From Odontesthes bonariensis (taxonomy: Eukaryota > Chordata > Actinopteri > Atheriniformes > Atherinopsidae): a stretch of 64,000 bases of DNA. The notes under the pieces were generated by a model. That model did not search any database. It had not been told where the DNA came from and was given only the letters and a program-made list of their open reading frames with translations. The stretch is from positions 4,373,339-4,437,338 of the forward strand of contig NC_134515.1 of NCBI RefSeq assembly GCF_027942865.1, given 5' to 3'. Below are positions 33,018-45,000 of this stretch, one piece after another. Within the stretch, counting starts at the first letter, position 1, and each line of letters begins with the position of its first letter. The position numbers and the translations under genes are program-made.

Positions 33018-36000
33018 GCTAGAGGGAGAATGCAGCTTGAAACAGATGGGTTTTGAGTTTTGATTTGAAGAGGGGTAAAGAGTCAATGTTGCGGATATCT
33101 GGTGGGAGTGAGTTCCAGAGTTGGGGAGCAGAGCGACTGAAAGCTCTGCTCCCCATGGTGCGGAGACGGGCAGAGGGCACTGAGAGGTGGAGGGAGGAGG
33201 ATGACCTGAGGGAGCGAGATGGGATGACAATGGCGAGGAGATCAGACAGATACGGGGGGGCGAGGTTGTGGATGGCCTTGAATGTGTACAGTAGGGTTTT
33301 GAAAGTAATTCTGAATTTGACCGGGAGCCAGTGAAGCTGCTGGAGGACGGGGGTGATATGGTGAAAGGAGGGGGTACTGGTGATGATGCGGGCTGCAGAG
33401 TTTTGAACCAGTTGAAGCTTATGAAGGGATTTGTGAGGGACACCGAAAAGGAGTGAGTTGCAATAATCTATGCGGGAGGTGACGAGGCTGTGGACTAGGA
33501 TAGCAGTGGTGTGAGGAGTGAGAGAGGGGCGGAGACGATTAATGTTACGTAGATGAAAATATGCAGACCGGGTAATGTTATTGATGTGGGAGTGGAAAGA
33601 AAGTGTGCTGTCGAGGATGACACCCAGACTCTTAACCTGAGGGGAGGGGGACACGGCGGAGCTGTCTATGGTGAGGGAAAAACTGTCAACTTTGGAAAGG
33701 GTGGATTTGGTGCCAACAAGGAGGAGTTCCGTTTTATCACTGTTGAGTTTAAGGAAGTTTGCAGTGAACCAGGATTTAATCTCAGAGAGGCAGTGGGTGA
33801 GGGAGGAGGGAGGGAGACTGGCGTCAGGTTTACTGGACAGATAGAGCTGGGTGTCATCCGCGAAGCAGTGGAAATGTATACCAAATTTTCGAAAAATATT
33901 GCCAAGTGGGAGGAGGTAGATGATGAAGAGGAGGGGCCCCAGGACGGAGCCCTGGGGAACACCTGAAGTGACAGGGGAGGGCTGAGAGGAGAAGGACTTG
34001 AGCTGTATGAACTGAGTGCGGCCTGTGAGGTAGGAGTGAAACCAGTGCAGGGGGGTGCTGGTGATGCCTAAGGAGGAGAGTCTATTGAGGAGGATGGGGT
34101 GAGAAATGGTGTCAAAAGCTGCACTTAGATCAAGGAGGATGAGAATGGAGATGAGACCGGAGTCAGCTGCCATGAGGAGGTCGTTGGTGATCTTGATAAG
34201 GGCTGTTTCTGTGCTGTGGCATGGACGGAAACCAGACTGGAATTGTTCATAAAGACTGTACTTGGTGAGATGGGAGTGAAGTTGAGAAGCAACAATTTTT
34301 TCCAGGATTTTAGAGATGAAAGGAAGGTGAGAAATGGGGCGGAGGTTATTAAAATCGTTGGGGTCTGTACCAGGTTTTTTCAAGAAGGGACTGACAGCTG
34401 CAGACTTGAAGAGAGCGGGAACAATTCCAGTGGACAGTGAGGAATGGATGATGGCTGATATGAGGGGAAGCAGAGAGGGAAGGCAGGATTTGACCAGGAC
34501 TGTAGGGAGGGGGTCAAGAAGACAAGAAGAGGGTTTGGACTTAATGATGAGGTCTGATATTACCGAAGGATGTGGGAGATCAAAGCTGTAAAATGGTTGA
34601 CAGGGTGGTAGAAGATCAGAGGAGGGGAGGGGAGAGGTAGAGGAGCCTAGGTGCTGGTGGATTTTTTTAACCTTCTCATTGAAAAACAGGAGGAGAGAAT
34701 TGCAGGTTTCGGAGGAGTAGAGGTGGGGGGGTAGGGAGTCAGGGGGATTAAAGATGCTGTTGAATACGGAAAAAAGAGTCTTGGTGTTGCTTGCATTAGA
34801 GCAGATAAGTCCGGAGTAATATTGTGTTTTAGCATGAGAGATGGAGTCCTTGTAAAGAGTGAGCTGAGCTGAGTAAATGTCTTTATGGATGGAGAGACCA
34901 GATTTCCTGTATAGTCGTTCAAGCTGTCGATTTTTAGATTTCATGGAGCGAAGATCAGGAGTGAACCAGGGAGCAGACCGAGTAAAGAAAACAGAACGGG
35001 ATTTGACGGGAGCAAGTGAGTTGAGAATGTTAGTAAGACCATTGTTGTACTGGGTGACAAGAGCATCAGGGGTGGAAGAAGAATCCAGAGTCAGGGTAGC
35101 AATATGGGAAGAGAGGGAGTCCAGGTTAATGTCCTTGATGTTGCGGAAAGAGATGACACGGCGTGGTTTGGAAATGGTGAGGCGAAGAGTGACATTAAAT
35201 GAGAGGAGGAAGTGGTCCGTAATATGGAGTTCATCAGCAGTACAGTTGGAGGGGGTGAGACCAGAGCAGCAAATTAAGTCCAGGGTGTGACCTTTTATGT
35301 GTGTGGGGAAGTCAGAGAACTGTTTGAGGCCAAAACTATCAAGTGATGAAGAAAAGTCTATAGTGAGGGGAAGAGCAGTATTGTCCATATGTATGTTGAA
35401 ATCCCCCAGCAGAATTATATAAGGTGAGAGAGTGGAGAGGTAAGTGAGGAGGGCAGAGAATTCATTTAAAAAGTCTTTGTGAGGCTTAGGGGGACGATAG
35501 ACTGTGGCAACGATAATGGGGGTGGGTCCAGAAATTTGACAGACAAGGCATTCCAATGAGGAAAGAGGTGGCACAGCCACCGGGAGGACCTTCCACTTCT
35601 CGCGGTAAAGAATCGCGAGACCGCCTCCGCGACCCGATCCACGAGGTTTACAGGAGTAAACAAACCCTGGAGGAATAGAGTCATTGAGCTGGGAAAAGTC
35701 ACCAGGAACTTGCCAAGTCTCATTTAAGCAGAGAAAATCAAACTTATGGTCCGTTAGGATATCCTGGATGAGACGTCCTTTGCCCGTGAGGGAGCGAATG
35801 TTCAAGAGACCGAAGTTAACATCGGAGTTGTCATGGCTGAGAGGAGCGTTTACCGACCTAGCCAGGCTGGCTAACACGTTGTGATTAACAGTCCGGTTGG
35901 TGTTTCTCGGTGCCTGGCGAGTGGAGGACCAAAAGGAGGTAATCCCTTTGGAGCTGTCAAAGTGGAAGCCCCGCCGAGATCCACGGTGGATGTACCTCCG

Positions 36001-39000
36001 GCGAGGCAGACGGGCGATGACCGGGTGGAGGTGCAGTGATGCCGGTGGAAATCCGGACCATTGTGAGCGGAGCCTGAGAAGCTCAGCGACCGAATACTGG
36101 AGGAGTCCTCCCACGGGTAGATGGAAGAACGATAGGACAGTCCAGACCAGCAAAGACCACACAAAGACATTGATGGCCCACATTATAGAGCGCAGAGGCA
36201 ACGGTGAGTAGCCGGGTGGTGTGCTGAGGAGATAGGCAGCGTTTGCCAGCTAAAGCAGAAGCACGGAGTGATGACAGCACAAATGAGGATCATCAAACAA
36301 AAGAGAGGATTAAAATACCATTTTGAGTTGAAAAAACAAAAAACCCAAAAACGGTCAATTAGTGGCTGGAGTGCCGTAAAAACACGATTTTTAAGAGAAG
36401 AGTTGCGGGTGAGCAGCGGCAACAAAACACGCCAGCGTTCACTCAGCCCGGAGCACTTGTGAATAATCAGATACGAAGGGAGAGAAAATAGGGCATAAAT
36501 ACTTGGGTTTTAGGGACCACTTGGGTGGTCACATTGTTTTTTTACCAGTTCTCAGTCGTCAGTCAATCGGTGATGAACTATATTTTTGACGTTTTGGACC
36601 TTTTTGTACTGCATAAACCAGAAACCCCCACAGTGCGTCAAGTGACTATTTGAGTTATGTTTAATTTTAGTTTGGTCACCTTTAAGTCAAAAGTTTTTTC
36701 TATTGTTTTCATAGACAAACAGTCACTCCAATGACTTTCAACCCAGTTATCTCGGCATCTTAATTTGATCGCGAGTAATCCGATCCGGTCCATTGTGTCT
36801 ACATGCACTTAATAACTCAGTCTGATTGTAATTTAGCCAATAATTCGATCCTTTCAGTGCCATGTGACCCCACTGACTGATTCCTGGAAGTGTTCCTGGG
36901 CCCAGGCAGGGATTTCCAGGACAGAATCAGGTCTGTTTTTAATGCAGAGCTGCCCGAGGGCCTGAAGGTCACAGACAGCCAGGACTGTTTTCCCCCAGAT
37001 CTCTGAATCTTTAGATATGTTCTGTAGACACAGATTTTTGTAGCTTGCTGAACCTTTACTTCTGAGATATTATGCCTCTTAAGGTGCTCTTTTTTTTTCT
37101 TAGCTGTTGCTAATTAACCTGATAAGTTGCATCGTGTTCCTCCGGCTGCTTACTTTTCCACTCTTTCGTTGCCCTTGTTCCAACTTTTTCGAGGCGTGTT
37201 GCTGCCGTCAGACTCAAACTGAGCTCGTATTTTCCTTGAAATTGTAAAAATGTCAAACTTTTAACCTTTTTATATGTTTTCTATGTTCTGTTATTAATGA
37301 AATGTTGGTTTATGATGGTTTTATTCCTCATGTGGTCATCACTGCCGGCCTCAGCTTTGACGGCCTGGATGTTTAGCTGAATTTTCACACATCCACAGAT
37401 CTGAAACAGATGGTGCAACACACTGTTCTTTGTTGACTTTAGTGATTAATCACAGTTGTGATAATGTTTGCTCTGTTCTCACCTGACCGGAGCTAAGAGC
37501 AGCCATGCTTTTAGCCCGATAACCTTAAACAGGTGATGTTAGCTTAAAAAGCTTTAAAAAGAAAAAGAGTTGTCAGCACTGGACAAAGAGCAGCACATTA
37601 GGGAAGCACACAAGGAAACATCAGCATAAAAGTGAGCGAAGCAGAATCATTCTGGAAAAAGGAATCCGTCATAGTCATAGTCTTCTGACCCCATCCGGCT
37701 GTATTTACTAGTTTAAAAAGTTCTGCATGGTGTGTTTAATGCACATAAAAGTTTAATATAATCATTTGGAAATGATTGAAACCCATTGTTTGCTTGAAAA
37801 TAAAAGATTTTGAAACAAAACTGCATGCTACCAGCCGGAAAACTTGCTTATCTTAGCAAGACGATGCACGAATTTATGTTTTTGTGTTGTGTTTTCTCTA
37901 GGGCTGGGCAACGATTAAAGTGTTTAATCTAATTAATCACATGATTTCCGTGATTAATCACGATTAATCGCATTTGTACGCAGAATCCAAAAATGAATCC
38001 AAAAGTAGCGTATAGCTTTTAGCATTTAGCTTTATTTTAAATGTGCTGCCATATGAATGAAAGTGCCATAACATTTGTTGTGCAAACACACTTTTAACAT
38101 CAGCATCTTTCTGTAGTTTTTATGTAGAAGCCTCGCTCCACTGTCTGTTTCCTTGAATGACTTGCTGCTATCAGTTGTGTGTTTTGCCTTTAAGTGATAT
38201 TTTAGACTGGAACTACTACGCTGAGAAGACAATTCAACTTGGCAGTGTTTACAGATGACTTTGGTTCTGTCGACTCCGCCGTCTGGAAGAACTTTAAAAT
38301 GAAAATGGCCGAGTAAAAGTTCCGTACCCTTCTCCATGTTTGGTGGATCCGCCGATTACTTTCTTTTCCGGTTCCTTTACAAAATAAAAGCCTGTGAGCA
38401 ACAGACTTTTACAATAATAAAATAAATTAAAAAAATAATTATAATAATTTTTTTTTAAACTGCGTTAATGTGCGATAAAATATTTATCGGCGTTAAATAA
38501 TTAACGAGTTAACGCAGTAATAACAAGTTAACTCACCCAGCCCTAGTTTAATGCAAATAAAAGTTTAATCTAATAATTTGGAAATGATTGAAACCCATTG
38601 TTTGCTTGAAAATAGAAGATTTTAAAACAAAACTGCATGCTACCAACTGGAAAACTTGCTTATCTTAGCAAGACGATGCACAAATTCATGTTTTTCTGTT
38701 GTGTTTTCTCAACGAAGTGAGGGATCTATTTTAAGAGGTGGATTAAAGCATTGCTGTTTCTCTAAAAAAAAAGAGCTTCGTACTGATTGCCCACACTGAT
38801 GCGTTTGATGGTAAATTATCGTGATATGTTTGCATTTCAGGAGGAGCGTTCCTGAGGAAGTTTGCTCGTGTGTCCAGCAGCAGTGGTCAGTGGAAATGTG
38901 CCTTCTGCTTAACAAGAGATGGTAAAGCAGTCAAAGTTCAGAGGACCATATTCAGTGAGTGTTTCTACATCCTGGCCATGGATGAACTGAGCAGGGTCAC

Positions 39001-42000
39001 CGGTGACAAGGACATGCAGGTATGAAGAAATATACTCAAATACGGAATAATGATAAACTTTAAATATACTTAACATATTTACAAGCTGCCTTACTTAGTA
39101 GGCCTCCAAAATTCAGCATAAATCAGTGAAAAAAAGCGGATATCAGTGTTACATACGTCCACAAAGAGCTATAATGGGCCCAGTGTTGAGCTCTGGGGGA
39201 CACCACAGGAAACAGAAGGTCCTGAGCTTGAAAATTCAAGCTTGAAAGTGCAAGTGGAACACATCAAATCGATACCACAGTTCTGTTTAAAAGTCTCATT
39301 TCTTTATATTTTCCCTCCAAGCAGCCAGAAGTGTCCTGATCAACAGTTCTCCAGCTTTCTGAAGCTCTTTCAGAGTTTTTCTTTGGACACTTTCTGTTGC
39401 TTCCCTCATCTTCAGTCCTTGTACCTGAGCATCTTCACAGGAATGTGTTTTCTCTTTGTTAAGCCACTTAACTCTGAGCTATGAACCATTCAGGCAGGAA
39501 AAAGGCTCCTAAGTCAAGGGATGAACCAGTGTTGTGTCCACACAGAACAGACAACTTAGCAAAGAAGCCGTTTTAAACTGGATTTTTAGGCACTTTGTTC
39601 CCAGCAGCCTGTCACAGAGACACATCATTTGTTCCCATTTCTTTACCTGCATCTGTGAAAAACAGCTTCATAGTTTCAACTTTTTTGTACATTTACGTTT
39701 AAAACTACTTTCAGTTACCAAAAGAGTCAAATTAATACATGAAATTCAGTTTAAAAAAAATCCTAATCCCAAAATAATGAACGTTATCGCATCTAAAAGT
39801 AGAAAAGTAGGAAAAAAACAGACAATAATAAGAATAATATGTTATTCAACATCAAGAAAAGTAAATAAGATTCAATTTAAAGCTTAAAAAAGGAATATAA
39901 GATATAATCTAATGACTAATTATGGAACAATTAATATAAATGAAATGATTAAACTGTTTTATGCCACCAGAAATGAATAGTCTAGAAGCTCTTTGTGGGT
40001 TTTAGGCTGGAATTAAGATTTGTTCCCATTTCTTTAGCTGCATGTGTGAAAAACAGCAAAGATGACACAGTGTGACAGACAGAAAACAGGATTTCTGCAG
40101 CAACAAGGTGATTCCCAAAGAGCTGTTAGCTGAAAACTTGGCATATTTCAGCATGGTGTGCAGTGTGTCCTTAAAACATTTGAGGAAACTGGACAAGTGG
40201 AGGACAGAAGAAGAAGTGTCAGGCCTAAAGAACTATCTCCAGCAGATGAACAGGATCTGAAAGTGATGTCCTTAAGAAAGAGGAAAACATCCAGCAAAGA
40301 CCTGACACAGGAGCTGAGAGATGCATCTGGACCTTCAGCTGATCCATCTGCTGTTGGCCCAAGCCTCATCAGAAATGGGCTCCATGGAAGGGTGGCTGTC
40401 AGGAAGCCGTTCTTAAGGAAGGGAAACAGGGAGAACACCATCTCTGACAGCTCTGCTGTGTTCCAGGTGGAGGCCGAGCAGATGATGGAGCAGCTGATCC
40501 ACTGGGTCCGGGTGGACCCGTCCGGCCTGGGTCGGCCGCAGCTTCCGGGAGAAGCTCCCACCAACAGCATGGCGACTCCCATGATGCTGCTGTGTCTGGT
40601 GCAGCAGCTGACTGAAGGCCGAGGGCCGGAGGTGGTGCAGAAGTACAGAGAGCTGGGAAGCTGGTGCGTGCAGCAGATTCTGCGTCACATCCAGGTTTGT
40701 GGATGCAGAAAACTCCACGGATTCAGATCATTCAGGATGTGGAGAGAGTTAAAACTTTAAGGTTTGAGTATCTGGTGAAAGACTTTGGCTGTGTTCGAAA
40801 CCGCATACTACATACTGCATACTGCATACTACATACTGCATACTACATACTACATACTGCATACTGCATACTACAATACTGCATACTACATACTACATAC
40901 TACATACTGCATACTACATACTGCATACTGCATACTACATACTGCATACTACATACTGCATACTGCATACTACATACTACATACTGCATACTACATACTG
41001 CATACTACATACTACATACTGCATACTACATACTACATACTGCATACTACAATACTGCATACTACATACTACATACTGCATACTGCATACTACATACTGC
41101 ATACTACGTACTACATACTACATACTACATACTGCATACTGCATACTGCATACTACAATACTGCATACTACATACTACATACTACATACTACATACTGCA
41201 TACTACATACTACATACTGCATACTACATACTACATACTGCATACTACATACTCATCGATCAGACAGAATGCAGAGCGTTTACCCACAATGCTTTTCGCT
41301 CCTACCCGAGCTGAAATCAGCCGGCCTGAAGCTGATTTCGCTTAAGCTCTAAACTCTGTAAACTTTAGCAACATTTGAAACATTTTCAGGTGAGAAAGTA
41401 GTCGTTTAGATCCCCAACGTGTTGAAAACCTGACAAAATACCGGCTATTTACAATTTTGTTCCCACGAATTCGGCGCTACTAAAGCTAGCCGCAGTGAGC
41501 AACGCACTTCCGGTTATTTTCACAAAATAAAATACCCGTTGCCTTTTATCACAGGGAAAGCCATTACGATACAATTGGTGCTTTTGTTTTGAAAACAGGA
41601 AGTGAACCTACCCTCGTTGTAGCTAGCTTGAAACTGCCGTTTTGACAGGAAATGACGATCGGCGACGTCACGTTGCGTTGCATCTTGGGTAGTTTGAGTA
41701 TGAGTAGTAACCTCATGATGCATACCCAACATTTCGGAGAATCTAGTATGCATCCGGGAACTTCTCGCTTACCTAAACTCACATACTAACTCAAAAAGTT
41801 AGTAGGAGTAGTAGGAGAAGTAGTATGTATGCGGTTTCGAACACAGCCACTGATTTTCAGCCGGTTGTTTCTGAAAATGTGTTTGTATTGTCTCACATCT
41901 CATGAGGGCAGTTTCAGAGGTTTGTTGAAGCGCTTCTTTTAACTTTATAATGAGGTTATTTCCTCCATCTGGTTCAGAGGCTGATGGTTTTACGTCTGCT

Positions 42001-45000
42001 CTGTGTCAGAATGTTTCTCTGTCAGCTGTTTAACTCTTTAGCTGTTTAACTCTTTAGCTGTTTAACTCTTTAGCTGTTTAACTCTTTAGCTGTTTCACTC
42101 TTTAGCTGTTTAACTCTTCAGCTGTTTAACTCTTTAGTTGTTTAACTCTTTAGCTGTTTAACTCTTTAACTGTTTAACTCTTTAGTTGTTTCACTCTTTA
42201 GTTGTTTAACTCTTTAGCTGTTTCACTCTTTAGTTGTTTAACTCTTTAGCTGTTTAACTCTTTAGCTGTTTAACTCTTTAGCTGTTTCACTCTTTAGCTG
42301 TTTCACTCTTTAGTTGTTTAACTCTTCAGCTGTTTCACTCTTTAGTTGTTTAACTCTTTAGCTGTTTAACTCTTTAGCTGTTTCACTCTTTAGCTGTTTA
42401 ACTCTTTAGCTGTTTAACTCTTTAGCTGTTTCACTCTTTAGTTGTTTAACTCTTCAGCTGTTTCACTCTTTAGTTGTTTAACTCTTTAGCTGTTTCACTC
42501 TTTAGTTGTTTAACTCTTTAGCTGTTTCACTCTTTAGTTGTTTCACTCTTTAGCTGTTTCACTCTTTAGTTGTTTAACTCTTTAGCTGTTTCACTCTTTA
42601 GTTGTTTAACTCTTTAGCTGTTTCACTCTTTAGCTGTTTCACTCTTTAGTTGTTTAACTCTTTAGCTGTTTCACTCTTTAGTTGTTTAACTCTTTAGCTG
42701 TTTAACTCTTTAGTTGTTTAACTCTTTAGCTGTTTAACTCTTTAGCTGTTTCACTCTTTAGCTGTTTAACTCTTTAGTTGTTTCACTCTTTAGCTGTTTC
42801 ACTCTTTAGCTGTTTCACTCTTTAGTTGTTTAACTCTTTAGCTGTTTCACTCTTTAGTTGTTTAACTCTTTAGCTGTTTAACTCTTTAGTTGTTTAACTC
42901 TTTAGCTGTTTAACTCTTTAGCTGTTTCACTCTTTAGTTGTTTAACTCTTTAGCTGTTTCACTCTTTAGTTGTTTCACTCTTTAGCTGTTTCACTCTTTA
43001 GTTGTTTAACTCTTTAGCTGTTTCACTCTTTAGCTGTTTCACTCTTTAGTTGTTTAACTCTTTAGCTGTTTCACTCTTTAGTTGTTTAACTCTTTAGCTG
43101 TTTAACTCTTTAGTTGTTTAACTCTTTAGCTGTTTAACTCTTTAGCTGTTTCACTCTTTAGTTGTTTAACTCTTTAGCTGTTTCACTCTTTAGTTGTTTA
43201 ACTCTTTAGCTGTTTAACTCTTTAGTTGTTTAACTCTTTAGTTGTTTAACTGTTTAGCTGTTTCACTCTTTAGCTGTTTAACTGTTTAGTTGTTTAACTC
43301 TTTAGTTGTTTAACTCTTTAGCTGTTTAACTCTTTAGCTGTTTCACTCTTTAGTTGTTTAACTCTTTAGCTGTTTAACTCTTTAGCTGTTTAACTCTTTA
43401 GTTGTTTAACTCTTTAGCTGTTTCACTCTTTAGCTGTTTAACTCTTTAGCTGTTTCACTCTTTAGCTTTTTCACTCTTTAGCTGTTTAACTCTTTAGCTG
43501 TTTAACTCTTTAGTTGTTTAACTCTTTAGCTGTTTCACTCTTTAGTTGTTTAACTCTTTAGCTGTTTAACTCTAGCTGTTTAACTCTTTAGTTGTTTAAC
43601 TCTTTAGTTGTTTAACTCTTTAGCTGTTTAACTCTTTAGTTGTTTCACTCTTTAGTTGTTTCACTCTTTAGTTGTTTAACTCTTTAGTTGTTTAACTCTT
43701 TAGTTGTTTCACTCTTTAGTTGTTTAACTCTTTAGTTGTTTAACTCTTTAGCTGTTTCACTCTTTAGCTGTTTAACTCTTTAGCTGTTTAACTCTTTAGC
43801 TGTTTAACTCTTTAGTTGTTTAACTCTTTAGCTGTTTAACTCTTTACTTGTTTCACTCTTTAGCTGTTTAACTCTTTAGCTGTTTAACTCTTTAGCTGTT
43901 TAACTCTTTAGTTGTTTAACTCTTTAGCTGTTTAACTCTTTAGTTGTTTAACTCTTTAGCTGTTTCACTCTTTAGTTGTTTAACTCTTTAGCTGTTTAAC
44001 TCTTTAGTTGTTTCACTCTTTAGTTGTTTCACTCTTTAGTTGTTTAACTCTTTAGTTGTTTAACTCTTTAGTTGTTTAACTCTTTAGCTGTTTAACTCTT
44101 TAGCTGTTTCACTCTTTAGCTGTTTAACTCTTTAGCTGTTTCACTCTTTAGCTTTTTCACTCTTTAGCTGTTTAACTCTTTAGCTGTTTAACTCTTTAGT
44201 TGTTTAACTCTTTAGCTGTTTAACTCTTTAGCTGTTTAACTCTTTACTTGTTTCACTCTTTAGCTGTTTCACTCTTTAGCTGTTTAACTCTTTAGCTGTT
44301 TAACTCTTTAGTTGTTTAACTCTTTAGCTGTTTCACTCTTTACTTGTTTCACTCTTTAGTTGTTTAACTCTTTAGCTGTTTCACTCTTTAGCTGTTTAAC
44401 TCTTTAGCTGTTTAACTCTTTAGCTGTTTAACTCTTTACTTGTTTCACTCTTTAGCTGTTTAACTCTTTAGCTGTTTCACTCTTTAGCTGTTTAACTCTT
44501 TACTTGTTTCACTCTTTAGCTGTTTCACTCTTTAGCTGTTTCACTCTTTAGCTGTTTAACTCTTTAGTTGTTTAACTCTTTAGCTGTTTAACTCTTTCGC
44601 TGTTTAACTCTTTAGCTGTTTAACTCTTTAGTTGTTTAACTCTTTAGCTGTTTAACTCTTTAGTTGTTTAACTCTTTAGTTGTTTAACTCTTTAGCTGTT
44701 TAACTCTCTGAACCTATTACAGAGAGCTGGCACAGCTATTTTAGAGAACGTGTCGGTGGACGGAGCCGAGCTGCCAGGGTGTCTGGGCCGGCTGCAGAAC
44801 CCAGGTAACACCCCGCTGACCGCTGACCGGTCGGATCCTGTTTTTAGCTGCTTACCTCAGCATATGTCCCTCTTGCCTGGCCTTCCTCACATGCTTCCTC
44901 ACATGCTTCCTCACATGCTTCCTCACATGCTTCCTCACATGCTTCCTCACACGCTTCCTCACACCCTTCCTCACACGCTTCCTCACACGCTTCCTCACAC

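Noticed and set aside
33053..36211. Plus-strand ORFs of 66-137 codons over the L2 element
   Set aside because: Shadows of the minus-strand L2 ORF2.
40158..40760. 200-codon ORF joining Tc1 transposase to renbp exon 5
   Set aside because: The frame continuity is chance; the renbp acceptor at 40465-40466 lies between the transposon remnant and the exon, and exon 4 to 5 phase fits the normal protein.
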